DNA of 64,000 bases, taken from Marthasterias glacialis (taxonomy: Eukaryota; Echinodermata; Asteroidea; Forcipulatida; Asteriidae). Location: positions 10,412,078 through 10,476,077 of the forward strand of contig OU452231.1 in the NCBI GenBank assembly GCA_911728455.2. The letters are read 5' to 3'. The notes below the pieces were generated by a model, which was given only the letters and a program-made list of their open reading frames with translations, did not search any database and was not told the DNA's origin. Of this stretch, positions 58,101-64,000 are shown one piece after another (position 1 is the first letter of the stretch; every line of letters begins with the position of its first letter). Both the position numbers and the translations under genes were made by a program.

Positions 58101-61100
58101 TTCCTGTTGTTGATGTAGGTCCTTGTTATGGTTTACAAGGTAATATGGGGCAATCTGCTGCCAACCATGCCAGGAACACTGGGGCAAACCCCTTCTCCTA
58201 ATGATAAGGGCACTGGGTTCTTTTACGTGCATTACACAAGACACGGAACCTATGGCTCAACGTCCCTTCCGAAGAACAAAGCAATAATGGTCAAGTGCCT
58301 TGCTCAAGGACACGAGTTCGGTGACCTGGTGTGGATTCCACAAAGCGCTAGGACTAGTCTTATCTTGAGTTAGGACGAGTAACTAGTGCTAACTTATAGG
58401 ACTAGTTTTGTGAAATCTACCGCAGGACCCGAACCTACACCCTGACAACACCAGAGCTTGAGTCGGGCGCACTAGACCCGCTCGGCCGCGACACTGCCAC
58501 ATTTAACAGAACTATTTTACAAGATTGGCAAGGCGCCTAATTCATGGTGTTGATTTTATGTTCTTTTTTTCCCTGTTATTTCACTGTAGTTTCTGCAAGA
58601 TACTCTGGATGCATTGTTCAACATCCTGACAGAGAGTCCTCAATCTAACGAGTATGATGAGCCTGTCTTCAATGCATTGGTGAGTCTTAAACAGATGTAC
58701 AGCAGTTGTTCTTGGAAGATTTGATCATTTTCAGGGACGAGATTCCTCCGGATTTTAAGATTTTACAAAAATACGGAGGAATCTTTTAACTAAAAAAAAA
58801 AAAGAAGTCATTTACATACATCCAGGACCTTGTAAAGTCTCAACACAGTACTTTATTTGGAGTTCACCAAGGTGCTTGCCCCATCTACATTTAAGCACAG
58901 AATGCTGTCATTGATACGGGTTATTGGTTGGTAGCCACCAAAACCTCCACCGCTGTTTCGTGTTTTTTTTTCATTTTTCATCCACTCTCATCCCTGCATT
59001 TAACATCCCATATCAGGGTTGGGAATAAACAGCAGTCCGCTAGCCTGAGGCTAGTAACTTTGCTGTCGAATTACGAACTACAGGAATTGATTAGTGTTGA
59101 CGGGCTAGTGAAAAAAAAAACCCAAAACAATCTCTATAAATAAAAGAGTATAATGTTTTCTGTCTGTCTGTGGCCAATGGGTGTGGTGCTCCTTAGCCCC
59201 CACTGTTTTTTTAAGTATTTTTGTTTTGAAGTTTTATTCGTTTATTGTGTCCAGTGCCGATTTATGGTGTTTTAGCACATTTTCTCTACATGTATATACT
59301 TATTCTTTGATATTTTAATTTCTCATTATTTTTACTTGTTTTTCTGTTTTGAATTTTAATGTATTTTAACGGGTAGTGGATTTTATATTTGGGTTTTTAT
59401 AACCTTCTTCATGACCCGTTGCATTGTATGTCGAAATGAATAAACAAATAAGTCTGTCTCTGACACCCATACACGGGTGCATTGTTTTCCCAGTTATGGA
59501 AGAGTCGTAAGCCATGCGGCTTTTCTTATCCAGTGGTAAAAAGAAATGTGCTGTCTGTGTATGCTGTTTTCCCAGTATGGCAAAGTCGGAAGCCATGCAG
59601 CCTTTTCTTAACCAGCGGGAAAGAGAAATTCATGGTGTCTGGCTGCATACATTTGTCAAAAGCAAATATCGTATAGCCTTGTGAAAATGCCTCTGTAAGC
59701 ATACACGTCTCATGCATAGCACAGTAAAAAAGCTGCTGTGCATCACACATACAGCCAGCGGACTAAGCACTTCTGCTCCCAGCTGCGCTAATTGTAGCTG
59801 TGTTAATAATTTTTACTTTTTTTTTTTACTTTTCTGTCAAAATTTATAGAGTACTGAGTGGATACATTTAAAATGTTGAAAAAAGGGTTCAAACATTTGC
59901 TAAATTTGAACCTATGGTTCCTCCGGTTTTCAGATATTCATCATCGGACTGATAGCAGATCGTAAATATCAACAGTTCCGACCAGTTCTTGATGCTTACG
60001 TGCAAGAGCACTACAGTGTAACTTTTGCCGACATGTAAGTACCAACAGTTCAAAGTTGTGATGTTTAAGTTCTTTTACTGAGTCTTTTACTAAAAGGTTT
60101 TGAATTAATTGGTTGGAATTTTTGTAAAGTTCACATTTATCTTGTTGTATTTTTCATTGGCATAAGTGTTAACAATAGATCGATCCATTAAGCCCCGCCC
60201 CCTTACGTGTTGACCAATCGCAGCCTTGGCTACGCCACCGAAAGTCTGACAAAAATCTGTCACGATAAAATCCTATTGTATACATATTGTGTGTGCGTAC
60301 TATTAGCGCGTGCGTTCATGTCGTGCAGTGTGGCATTGAAGAGAGGCATATTGTGCTGCCCCACGTGTACAGTGGTGATATAGCCAACGCTGTGATTGGA
60401 TCATTTTATTTGGGTGTCTGAAGCTTTCTGAGAATTGTGTATAATGTTGTGCATATTGCTTTGTAGAGTAACGCGTCTGTGTTTGAGAACTTACGTGCAT
60501 GTTCCTTTTGCGATTTACAGTAAGTTGATGCGAGTGTTTAAGAACTATCTCGACAACGCTGGGGAGAAGGGGATGCAGGATCAACTCCTGAAGGCACTGA
60601 AGGCCATGGAGTACATCTTCAGGTTCATCTTGAGGTCACGGACTCTCTTCACTGCGTGAGTAATAGTAATAACAAGCAAAGTGTTTGGAGCGCTGGGTTT
60701 TGGGGTGAATTGAAGAGGGTGGGGATGAAGGGTATAGATTATGAGTGGCTGGTGTTGTGACCGATGAAGGAGGGGTTGATCTGTACGGTATGTTGGTTGA
60801 AATACTGTGGATTGTTGGTGAGCTGTGTTGGGCGGTGGTATTGCTTTGTTGTGGTGTGGGGTGCCATTGGAGAACCTTCTGGGTAGACGATGTTGTGTGC
60901 GTGGGGGGGAGGGGCAGCGGGCGTGGTGGGGGGGGGGCATGTGTCCCCCCACAATTTTCCACTGCCTGCAGGTGCCTCTCCCACAAAAAAATCCAGATAC
61001 TTGGGTAGTGCATTAAAAATATGGCCCCAGAGCCCACACCACAGTAATGCAGTAAGGAGCTTGAGTAGAGAGAAACGAGGGGGTGCATTGAAGGACGCTG

Positions 61101-63452
61101 GAGGTAAATTTGAACAGCAAATTTTGTTATTTCAATGCGGAAATCTGAGCAAAGACTGAAAAATAGAACCATTTGATTGAAGTTGCTTGATTCATTCATG
61201 GCCTTATGTATGTTTTATTTTTGGTGGCAGGGTTAGCTAGTGTGTAAAGCGCTCGCCTCCAGACACTGGCCCTGATTTGATTCCTGGCTAGGGAGATATG
61301 TGAATAGAGTTGTGCGTTGGTTCTCTCCTGTGCCATGAGGGTTTTTCTGGGGGCCCTCAAGTTTTCTTCCATCTGGAAAAATCAAACACTTTAGATCTGC
61401 GGCTGTGGTCCATGGTCATATATGGGTCCATGTGGCTGGCTGCCAGAGGCGCCTTTACATGTCTGCGGCTTGACCACGTTGAAGCCGTGGCCTTCGCAGT
61501 TCAGCTTCTCAGCTGAGAGTAAAGATGATTTGCCTTCCAAATGGTTAACTTGTATTATTTTGATATCATATTAGATTGCATGGCGACAACACAGGCAGAA
61601 ATCAATTTGAGGCTTTATTGAAAGATGTCTTCCTCTCTCTCAAGTGGCTTATGGCTTACACGTTGGACAATGTGCTCCTCTGCCAGGTAATATAACAAAC
61701 CATAAAGTGTTCAGTTTGAAAGAGGTAGCTCTAAGGTGTTAATTAGCATAATACCATCTCAGCCCTCACAGGTTCCCATTTATACATGGGTCATTCCATG
61801 AAGGTGGAACCATAGGGACACCGTTACATCGTTACCACCTATGATGCTTTTTCACCACTTCACTAGTCTACTTCGTCAATCTTGCTTTACATAGTATAAA
61901 TAACACCAAACATGAATCATAAAAAGGATTTACTTGATTACTGTGGTGTAAAATAAACGTGATACAGTGCCTGCACTGATGTAACAGGGACACCGTAGGT
62001 GTGACATTTGGCATCCCCGTTACATTGTGACATATATCCTTAATTTTCTCAGCCATATGTACTTTAGTACCCATGAAGGCAGTTATTTTTCTTATGGATT
62101 TGGTATCAAGTTTCTGTTGAACCTTGTAAATTTGTTTATTACTTCCATAATATTGAAAAATATGTGTTACAAGCATGGTGTCCCTGTTACATCGTTACCT
62201 TGAATCTTTAAGAATATTAGCAAAAATATCAGGTAAGATGGTGTGGAAAGGATTTGAATTTCTCTGAAACACTTTCAAAACCCAAATCAAAAATTGATAA
62301 ACATAAATTAGAATCAACATTTTTTTCAAACAAAAATGATAATATTGAAAAATGTCACAAAATAGATCCCACCTTCATGGAATGACCCACATCTGGGTTA
62401 AGAGAAGTAATTTATTGTTAAGTGTATTGCTCAAGGACACATGTGTAATGGATTTGAACCCACACTTTGATGACGAGGCCATCAGAACTTGAGTCTGATG
62501 CCCTAGACGGCTCGACCATGACCTAAAATAAATTGAGATAAAATGAAAAGGTTCTTTGAAAATGATTTTTTTTTCTTTCTAATTTGCAGGGGGCTGCAAT
62601 GAAATATCTTCCGTCAGTACTGACGGACACGCTGGAAATGCTAGAGCCTAAAGAGTTGGCCGTTCTGGTCAAAGAGTTCTTGGTCAGCCTCCCTCCAGAC
62701 CGTCTGGTGAAACAGAAGATGGACTGCATCAAGGACATAGTGCGTGGAGATCTGTTCAAGCGTAGAGGTAATGCAGCATCTTAAAATCTATCCGTCATGA
62801 ATTATTTTATAACAATGTTTCTCAAGACAACCAGCCCATACCTCACTATGCCACATCAGTGGCATTTTGAGGCACACATATGCTTGATGTAGAGAGTAGA
62901 GCCATTGCCCAAAGTGCTTCAATGAGAGTGGCAAACTGCAGAAGCCACCAGCTGTGCTCAATTGCAAAGGAATTTGGGCCACTATTGGAAGAGATAGGCT
63001 TCTCGACCTTGGTCGAATATGACAATATTTCTGAGGGAAATATTGCACAGAAAAATTGATTCTATAGAATTGGTTTCACAGAAAAACTGGTTCTAGTATA
63101 AACTTCATAAACAGTAAGCTTCCAGACTGAAACAAAAAATGTTTTTTATTCTTACCAATCCTGTATAGTGCCTTTAAATTTACATCGGGATAAAGAAAAT
63201 TAATTGTGTTTTATCCATACACCAATTTGTGGTATGCCAATCTAGCAGGATGACATCTGCTCTAGAATGGCAGAGGTCATGGGTTTGAATCCCACACGAG
63301 TAATACGCATTTCTCTTCTACCAGATTGCAGAGCTGTGCTTCTACCCATGACGACAGTATTCCTTAAAAAGCTCCTGACCAAGAAAGAAGACATGAGACT
63401 AGTGTCGGAGGTGCTCAGTGAAATTCTGGATACACTTTGGAGGAAAGACATC
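28192..63452 (+). CDS. DOCK1: DOCK-A family Rac guanine-nucleotide exchange factor (DOCK1/2/5-like), 5' part
   Basis: Twenty-five coding exons: 28192-28234, 30869-30952, 36287-36327, 38646-38701, 39532-39631, 41631-41779, 42754-42883, 44676-44824, 45014-45095, 46637-46700, 47658-47808, 48430-48550, 49761-49842, 51205-51329, 52466-52564, 53529-53607, 54371-54474, 56064-56289, 57543-57640, 58590-58679, 59934-60034, 60521-60655, 61575-61686, 62590-62767 and 63325-63452. All junctions are GT-AG and keep the frame: 909 codons, with the gene running off the right edge. The start [14 protein letters not shown] matches the DOCK N-terminus, and an in-frame TAA lies at 28153. Diagnostic stretches include [74 protein letters not shown] and [23 protein letters not shown] and the RMEMKEG block fit DOCK1/2/5 rather than DOCK3/4. 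With ELMO the protein activates Rac at the membrane for engulfment and migration. The DHR-2 catalytic domain is outside the window. DOCK1, 2 and 5 cannot be told apart in a single invertebrate orthologue. Confidence 0.96.
29119..29131 (+). repeat. G13 homopolymer
   Basis: Thirteen consecutive G in DOCK intron 1. Likely length-variable. Confidence 0.95.
29897..30345. mobile_element. 449-bp element with ~150-bp inverted arms
   Basis: The left arm (29897-30040) and right arm (30205-30345) are inverted copies: tgtaagaagct, ccatggctgcatacaatttt, gttttggacgt and ttcagctctca all recur as mirrors. The centre holds gcgcaa-type repeats. It is a fold-back MITE in DOCK intron 1 with no protein. Confidence 0.8.
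30416..30602. mobile_element. Element D, copy 3
   Basis: It carries ccttttgtcatggtgcagcc at the left and the mirrored gtggtgaaggtcta at the right, with the family core caatgtaaccaaact and gaggctggaaggg. More diverged than the other copies. Confidence 0.7.
31587..31684. repeat. Inverted repeat in DOCK intron 2
   Basis: It begins accgaggtgagatgag and ends with the mirrored catctcacctctg, flanking a non-repeated centre. It adjoins a segment (31380-31560) in which ctccctgatt recurs several times. Confidence 0.4.
32893..33020. repeat. Interspersed repeat N, copy 2
   Basis: It shares taatggaggcaattgccccc, catgcccctggtcattgccc and gccctttactaagaaaaaac with the other N copies. Confidence 0.6.
33042..33190. 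mobile_element. Palindromic element B, copy 2
   Basis: It starts gtggatttcactaagcgct and ends ttttgtgaaatccacccctg, with tcctaacttaggactagt-type units between. Inverted relative to copy 1. Confidence 0.8.
33671..34072 (+). repeat. Interspersed repeat O, copy 2
   Basis: It shares blocks with the inverted 26941-27362: ccacaagaccgcaggg, gactagaatcaaaatgag, caaacaagcactaagagaag and ttaacagaattgaa. It lies in DOCK intron 2. Confidence 0.65.
34885..35196 (-). repeat. tRNA-like SINE
   Basis: The right end on the - strand reads ttgtggccgagtggtttagtg, followed by a B box in ggtttgaatccc. The body carries ttaagtgtcttgctggaggacacaagtg, in common with other copies. Confidence 0.7.
35654..36116. repeat. 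'gggcccaatttcatagagctgctta' element, long copy
   Basis: It begins agggcccaatttcatagagc and ends with the mirror ttaagcagctctttgaaattgggg. The arms extend inward through gattttgtgcttaacgg. It is about 460 bp, non-coding, in DOCK intron 2. Confidence 0.7.
36625..36760. repeat. Interspersed repeat N, copy 3
   Basis: It shares ttatggaggcaatag, ccttggtcattg, ggtgcc and aaaactgccttgccc with the other copies. Confidence 0.6.
37206..37493. repeat. Two adjacent 'gggccc' palindromic elements
   Basis: The first (37206-37372) runs from gccaattttatagaacttc to gcagctctatgaaatagggc. The second (37374-37493) carries tgcttaccgtagaattctgc and the mirrored gcacagaattccgcgg, like the element at 6159-6290. Confidence 0.65.
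37490..37615 (+). repeat. Interspersed repeat shared with 19345-19455
   Basis: It shares caaaatccaacatcatttgg and tcaacacccaaactg in inverted orientation with the copy in WDR18 intron 2. Confidence 0.5.
38770..39090 (-). repeat. tRNA-like SINE with a motif shared with the LINE fragment
   Basis: The right part carries gtaaggcatcttgctcaagggcacaag and a tRNA-like head ending in ccacaacacac. The left part carries cagctccctggggagtatac (38893-38916), also present at 10284-10308 next to the LINE fragment. It lies in DOCK intron 4. Confidence 0.6.
39136..39205 (+). repeat. tRNA-like SINE head
   Basis: It reads gtgtcgtggccgaggggtctagtgca and is followed by a degraded B-box region. It directly follows the inverted copy at 38770-39090. 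Confidence 0.55.
39868..39962 (+). repeat. Short tandem duplication
   Basis: The segment gcacagggtaaatacgcatg-cgttgtaaactatcgcatg at 39868-39909 recurs as gcacagggtaaatatgcatg-tgttgtagactatcg at 39924-39962. Confidence 0.75.
40169..40292. repeat. 124-bp fold-back sequence
   Basis: The left arm gggtggacagtcgatattagct and right arm agctattatcgactgtccgccc mirror each other, and inner arms agtattggaagtt and aacttccaatac extend the stem. It lies in DOCK intron 5 and is possibly a miniature DNA element. Confidence 0.75.
40790..40870 (+). repeat. tRNA-like SINE head
   Basis: It carries a B box within cgtgggtttgaatcccaccc, preceded by a weak A-box region (ctgtgatctagtagttaag). A similar sequence lies at 63232-63303. 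It does not fold as a clean tRNA. Confidence 0.55.
41105..41320 (+). mobile_element. Fossil retroelement-like fragment with CCHC zinc knuckle
   Basis: The reading frame contains [14 protein letters not shown] (41192-41233), a CX2CX4HX4C zinc knuckle as in Gag-type nucleocapsid domains. No protease, reverse transcriptase or LTR is seen nearby, so only a short broken remnant is claimed. A host-domesticated CCHC exon is the alternative, but the DOCK frame skips it. Confidence 0.45.
41864..42030 (+). repeat. Degenerate ~75-bp tandem repeats
   Basis: The motif ggtaacaccatgtacatgag followed by ttgaaactttgcatg recurs as gtaacaccgtgtacatgag and again as ggtaacaccatgtg. It lies directly after DOCK exon 6. 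Confidence 0.6.
42181..42303 (+). repeat. Tandem duplication of a ~56-bp unit
   Basis: The unit attcctcatctacaatactt-gtacagcctgcagcattagaggatagagc is followed by a near-identical second copy and the start of a third. Confidence 0.75.
42568..42685. repeat. Interspersed repeat N, copy 4
   Basis: It carries gccatggcctctgttgccc, ccttggtgcccc and ggaaatggccttgcccc, matching the family layout. It lies just upstream of DOCK exon 7. Confidence 0.55.
42930..43370. repeat. Two adjacent 'tatgaaattgggccc' elements
   Basis: The first ends ttaagcagctctatgaaagt-gggccc near 43190. The second starts agcatagagctgcttagg and carries ctaagcacaaatctttgctt and ccagccaaagttaccatg. They are arranged head to tail in DOCK intron 7. 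Confidence 0.6.
43466..44315. mobile_element. pogo/Tigger-like non-autonomous DNA transposon
   Basis: The ends are perfect inverted repeats: cagtcgactctcgttaatac and its mirror gtattaacgagagtcgactg, flanked by TA on both sides (43464-43465 and 44316-44317), as for the Tc1/mariner-pogo superfamily. The ends hold several internal copies of ctcgtattaaccg/ctcgtattatccg. The interior (about 850 bp) has no recognisable transposase. It lies in DOCK intron 7. Confidence 0.85.
45139..45594 (+). repeat. 24-bp minisatellite, 19 copies, with a 120-bp higher-order period
   Basis: The unit is accaatgcatgacgagcact followed by ggac, repeated 19 times over 456 bp. Variants (aatg/agtg and cgag/caag) recur every five units, so 120-bp blocks repeat: 45181-45300, 45301-45420 and most of 45421-45540. 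Because 24 is a multiple of three, several frames on both strands stay open. The array is in DOCK intron 9, 43 bases after exon 9. Confidence 0.95.
45619..45832. repeat. 'gggcccaactgcatagagctgcttaag' element
   Basis: It begins ccagggcccaactgcatag and ends gcagctctatgaaattggtccc, inverted repeats, with gctaagcaaaaata and its mirror inside. It immediately follows the minisatellite. Confidence 0.7.
46736..46822 (+). repeat. Direct repeat, copy 1 (intronic, after DOCK exon 10)
   Basis: The segment gatgtgaacctagtacattt through tttgctgtggttact is repeated at 47334-47416 with few differences. The two are separated by about 510 bases that include a SINE. Confidence 0.8.
46966..47260 (-). repeat. Near full-length tRNA-derived SINE
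   Basis: On the - strand the head reads gtcgtggccgagcggtcaag, then a B box within gtgggttcgagtac. The body carries cgataagtgtactgggttc and gcattacacaacacatggg on the + strand, and the end is near caccttgtaa. The best-preserved copy of the family in this window. Confidence 0.8.
47334..47416 (+). repeat. Direct repeat, copy 2
   Basis: It is nearly identical to 46736-46822 (gatgtgaacctagtacattt, gggctttagttctacc, gtgctgtggttact). Confidence 0.8.
48838..49030 (+). repeat. Interspersed repeat shared with 15952-16095
   Basis: It includes a short tandem duplication (gccagcagtccagtggact, twice) and matches 15952-16095 in inverted orientation. Confidence 0.5.
49059..49229. mobile_element. Element D, copy 4
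   Basis: It begins tagacctttatcatgcttgc and ends ccgcaccaaaggtcta, with the core ccttccagcctcggtttgg. It lies in DOCK intron 12. Confidence 0.75.
49258..49565 (+). repeat. Interspersed repeat I, copy 1
   Basis: It shares gatgagattcctc-ggatttt, catttacatacatccagg, caaggtgcttgccccatcta and ggttggtagccaccaaa with 58735-59000. Both copies lie in DOCK introns, in the same orientation. Confidence 0.75.
50021..50350 (+). repeat. tRNA-derived SINE, third family, copy 1
   Basis: The head carries gcttgtgcgtaaagcgctcg and a B box in ggttcgattcctggc. The body carries gttctctcctgtgccac, cggaaaaaccaaacac and cttctcagctg. A copy lies at 61223-61543. Confidence 0.8.
51363..51727. mobile_element. Element E, copy 3
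   Basis: It runs from aggaaggggctctgaggtc to attagagcccctcttt. The interior matches copies 1 and 2 (gtccttatgaaagtggg, gggtctgtacattcc). Confidence 0.75.
52611..52733. repeat. Fold-back sequence in DOCK intron 15
   Basis: The left arm cctgctggtaagtgatgatg-ttttggagctggaagtgcag mirrors the right arm ctgcacttcc-like gcacttccggctccaaaacg-tcatcacttaccaacagg. The arms are about 45 bp. Confidence 0.8.
54827..55257. mobile_element. 'ccattaagccccgccc' family, copy 2
   Basis: The left end tgatccattaagccccgcc and right end ggcggggcttaatggatt mirror each other. The interior is unlike copy 1 apart from the gctgtgattggtcaatatg block near the right end, so these ends can carry different interiors. Confidence 0.75.
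56625..57241. mobile_element. Element G, long copy with perfect hairpin
   Basis: It starts gggaataaaagagtagtgac and ends with the mirror gtcaccactcttttattccc. Hairpins within include a perfect 26-bp stem at 56777-56802 and 56816-56841. No transposase is visible. It lies in DOCK intron 18. Confidence 0.75.
56777..56841. repeat. Perfect 26-bp stem with 13-base loop
   Basis: The left arm runs aggggcctggtggccgataa-ttgccc and the right arm is its exact reverse complement. The loop is gagccgaaggcga. The stem is perfect, unlike the rest of the element. Confidence 0.95.
57707..58082. mobile_element. Inverted-repeat element with ~115-bp arms
   Basis: Left-arm motifs gtcacgttagcagttttttc, taagtacctgaa and catgcaggcttat recur mirrored in the right arm as ataagcctgcatg, ttcaggtacttaa and actgctgacatgac. 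It lies in DOCK intron 19. Confidence 0.75.
58120..58495 (-). repeat. tRNA-derived SINE interrupted by a nested palindromic element
   Basis: The body carries aaaccccttctcc, gggttcttttacgtgcatta and tgctcaaggacac. The head at the right end reads (- strand) gtcgcggccgagcgg. Element B is inserted at 58331-58422 between the body and the head. Confidence 0.8.
58331..58422. mobile_element. Palindromic element B, copy 3, nested in a SINE
   Basis: It starts gtggattccacaaagcgct and ends ttttgtgaaatctacc, with actagtcttatc and aggactagt between. Shorter than the other copies. Confidence 0.8.
58735..59000 (+). repeat. Interspersed repeat I, copy 2
   Basis: It matches 49258-49565 from gacgagattcctccggattt to ttcatccactctcatc. 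Confidence 0.75.
59480..59640 (+). repeat. Tandem duplication of ~77 bp
   Basis: The unit gttttcccagttatggaaga-gtcgtaagccatgcggcttttcttatccag recurs as gttttcccagtatggcaaag-tcggaagccatgcagccttttcttaaccag. Confidence 0.75.
60181..60402. mobile_element. 'ccattaagccccgccc' family, copy 3
   Basis: The left end cgatccattaagccccgccc and most of the body match copy 1 (ggctacgccaccgaaagtc, catgtcgtgcagtgtggc). At the right end the GC-rich terminal part is missing. It lies in DOCK intron 21. Confidence 0.75.
60897..60951 (+). repeat. G-rich tract in DOCK intron 22
   Basis: Several runs of three to eight G (gtgggggggaggggcagcgg and onward) are followed by a C run. It may form a quadruplex or hairpin. 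Confidence 0.6.
61223..61543 (+). repeat. tRNA-derived SINE, third family, copy 2
   Basis: It matches 50021-50350: gtgtaaagcgctcgcctcc, tgatttgattcctggct, gttggttctctcctgtgcc and gtggctggctgcc. Confidence 0.8.
61788..62388. mobile_element. 601-bp DNA element with ACAT target duplication, inserted in a SINE
   Basis: The ends are inverted: gggtcattccatgaaggtgg and its mirror ccaccttcatggaatgaccc-type end. It is flanked by acat at 61784-61787 and 62389-62392. The flanks join as a continuous SINE (catttatacat then ctgggttaagagaag), as in the copy near 38990. The interior repeats gttacatcgttacc and cagggacacc, with no transposase. Confidence 0.85.
62390..62525 (-). repeat. tRNA-like SINE (head side)
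   Basis: The right end on the - strand reads gtcatggtcgagccgtctag, then a B box within gtgggttcaaatcc. The left remainder of the SINE lies before 61784. Confidence 0.7.
63232..63303 (+). repeat. tRNA-like SINE head
   Basis: It carries catgggtttgaatcccacac as a B box and matches 40790-40870 around ctgctctagaatg/ctgttctagaatg. Confidence 0.5.
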
Positions 63453-63504
63453 GTAAGTCTGAAATTTCTTTTCTTTCTCTTAATTGCACTGTGATTTTTG
63501 TTTC

Positions 63505-63833
63505 ATGCACTGTAAATTGCAAAACTTCGGCCCGGAGCTGCGGCATGGGATAGGTACTAAGACTGGAACCATGGCTGGATGCCCGGTTCACTGTGACTTG
63601 CCTCCATTGAGCCGAAATACAATGAATAAACAATGGTGGAAGCCTCTCGATGTCTCATAATCCTCTTCTCGAAACAAAAGGACAAAGGTCTGGAGCAGGG
63701 GATTACACAAAAGCCACAGTGCAATAGCCAAAATACAGTGAAGTATTCGTGACCATGTTTTGTCTTTGTGTGGGTGAAACGAAGTGTTAGACAGCATGTG
63801 CGTGCTCTGTAGAGTAGGTTCCTTGGGTGACCT
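63505..63833 (-). mobile_element. Dispersed family R1, copy 3
   Basis: The reverse complement matches 12600-12960 and 14800-15160 (ctggaaccatggct, ttgagccgaaatacaatgaa, gtgtgggtgaaac). It lies in the intron after the last DOCK exon in the window. Confidence 0.7.
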
Positions 63834-64000
63834 GGGTCTTCCGATTTGAGTGTAATGTCATTATAATTATCTTTCATAATTTTAGTGTCACACTGACATA
63901 AGCTCTGCTTCTTACTGTCAATGTCAGTTACAGTCACTGATACCGCCATTTCCATTGTTACTGTCAGTAACTGTCACACTCATTGTCACTTGTTATGGCA

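Larger units (their letters stand above)
57543..63452 (+). other. DOCK1: DOCK exons 19-25: armadillo-like helical region (residues ~629-909, continues)
   Basis: It starts [11 protein letters not shown] and carries [62 protein letters not shown] and DCRAVLLPM, all with clear counterparts in DOCK1. The final exon ends at LWRKDI, aligned with LYRKDV of DOCK1, on a gtaagt donor, so further exons lie past the right edge. Confidence 0.9.

Noticed and set aside
60636-61199. 187-codon Pro/His-rich reading frame on the - strand
   Set aside because: It is antisense to DOCK exon 22 and a G-rich intron tract; the composition follows the G-runs. No splice or homology support.

Overview
The window looks like nuclear DNA of a marine invertebrate deuterostome, most likely an echinoderm. 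Reasons: intron-rich genes with GT-AG splice sites, two recognisable animal genes (WDR18 and a DOCK1/2/5-type DOCK) that read as single diverged invertebrate copies, AT-rich introns, and many short inverted-repeat elements and tRNA-derived SINEs. The species assignment is an inference and was not tested by a search.

Layout. (1) 377-7757, + strand: the 3' end of a gene I do not recognise. Seven exons, all joined in phase 1, encode about 570 residues of low-complexity Pro/Gln/Ser/His-rich tail ending in Thr-Tyr-Leu. (2) 7758-13713: intergenic, filled with nested inverted-repeat elements, SINEs, a LINE tail fragment and a hAT-like element with a recognisable 8-bp target duplication. (3) 13714-20749, - strand: complete WDR18 (10 coding exons, 436 aa), convergent with gene 1. 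One intron uses a GC donor, and the introns carry a Penelope-like fragment, SINEs and a dispersed inverted-repeat family. (4) 20750-28191: about 7.4 kb between divergent genes, with nested elements and no gene I can support. (5) 28192 to the right edge, + strand: 25 coding exons (909 codons, reading frame continuous across every junction) of a DOCK-A family Rac exchange factor. SH3, N-terminal helical region, DHR-1/C2 lipid-binding domain and armadillo-like region are present; the catalytic DHR-2 domain must lie beyond the window.

The genes have no obvious joint pathway: WDR18 acts in nucleolar 60S ribosome maturation, DOCK-A with ELMO in Rac activation at the membrane. The most unusual items are a 24-bp x 19 minisatellite with a 120-bp higher-order period in a DOCK intron that is in open frame with the exon before it; a DNA element inserted cleanly into a SINE with a 4-bp target duplication; a perfect 26-bp hairpin in another element; a GC-AG intron in WDR18; and a decayed copy of an exon in the unknown gene. 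I found no convincing wholly new biological system.
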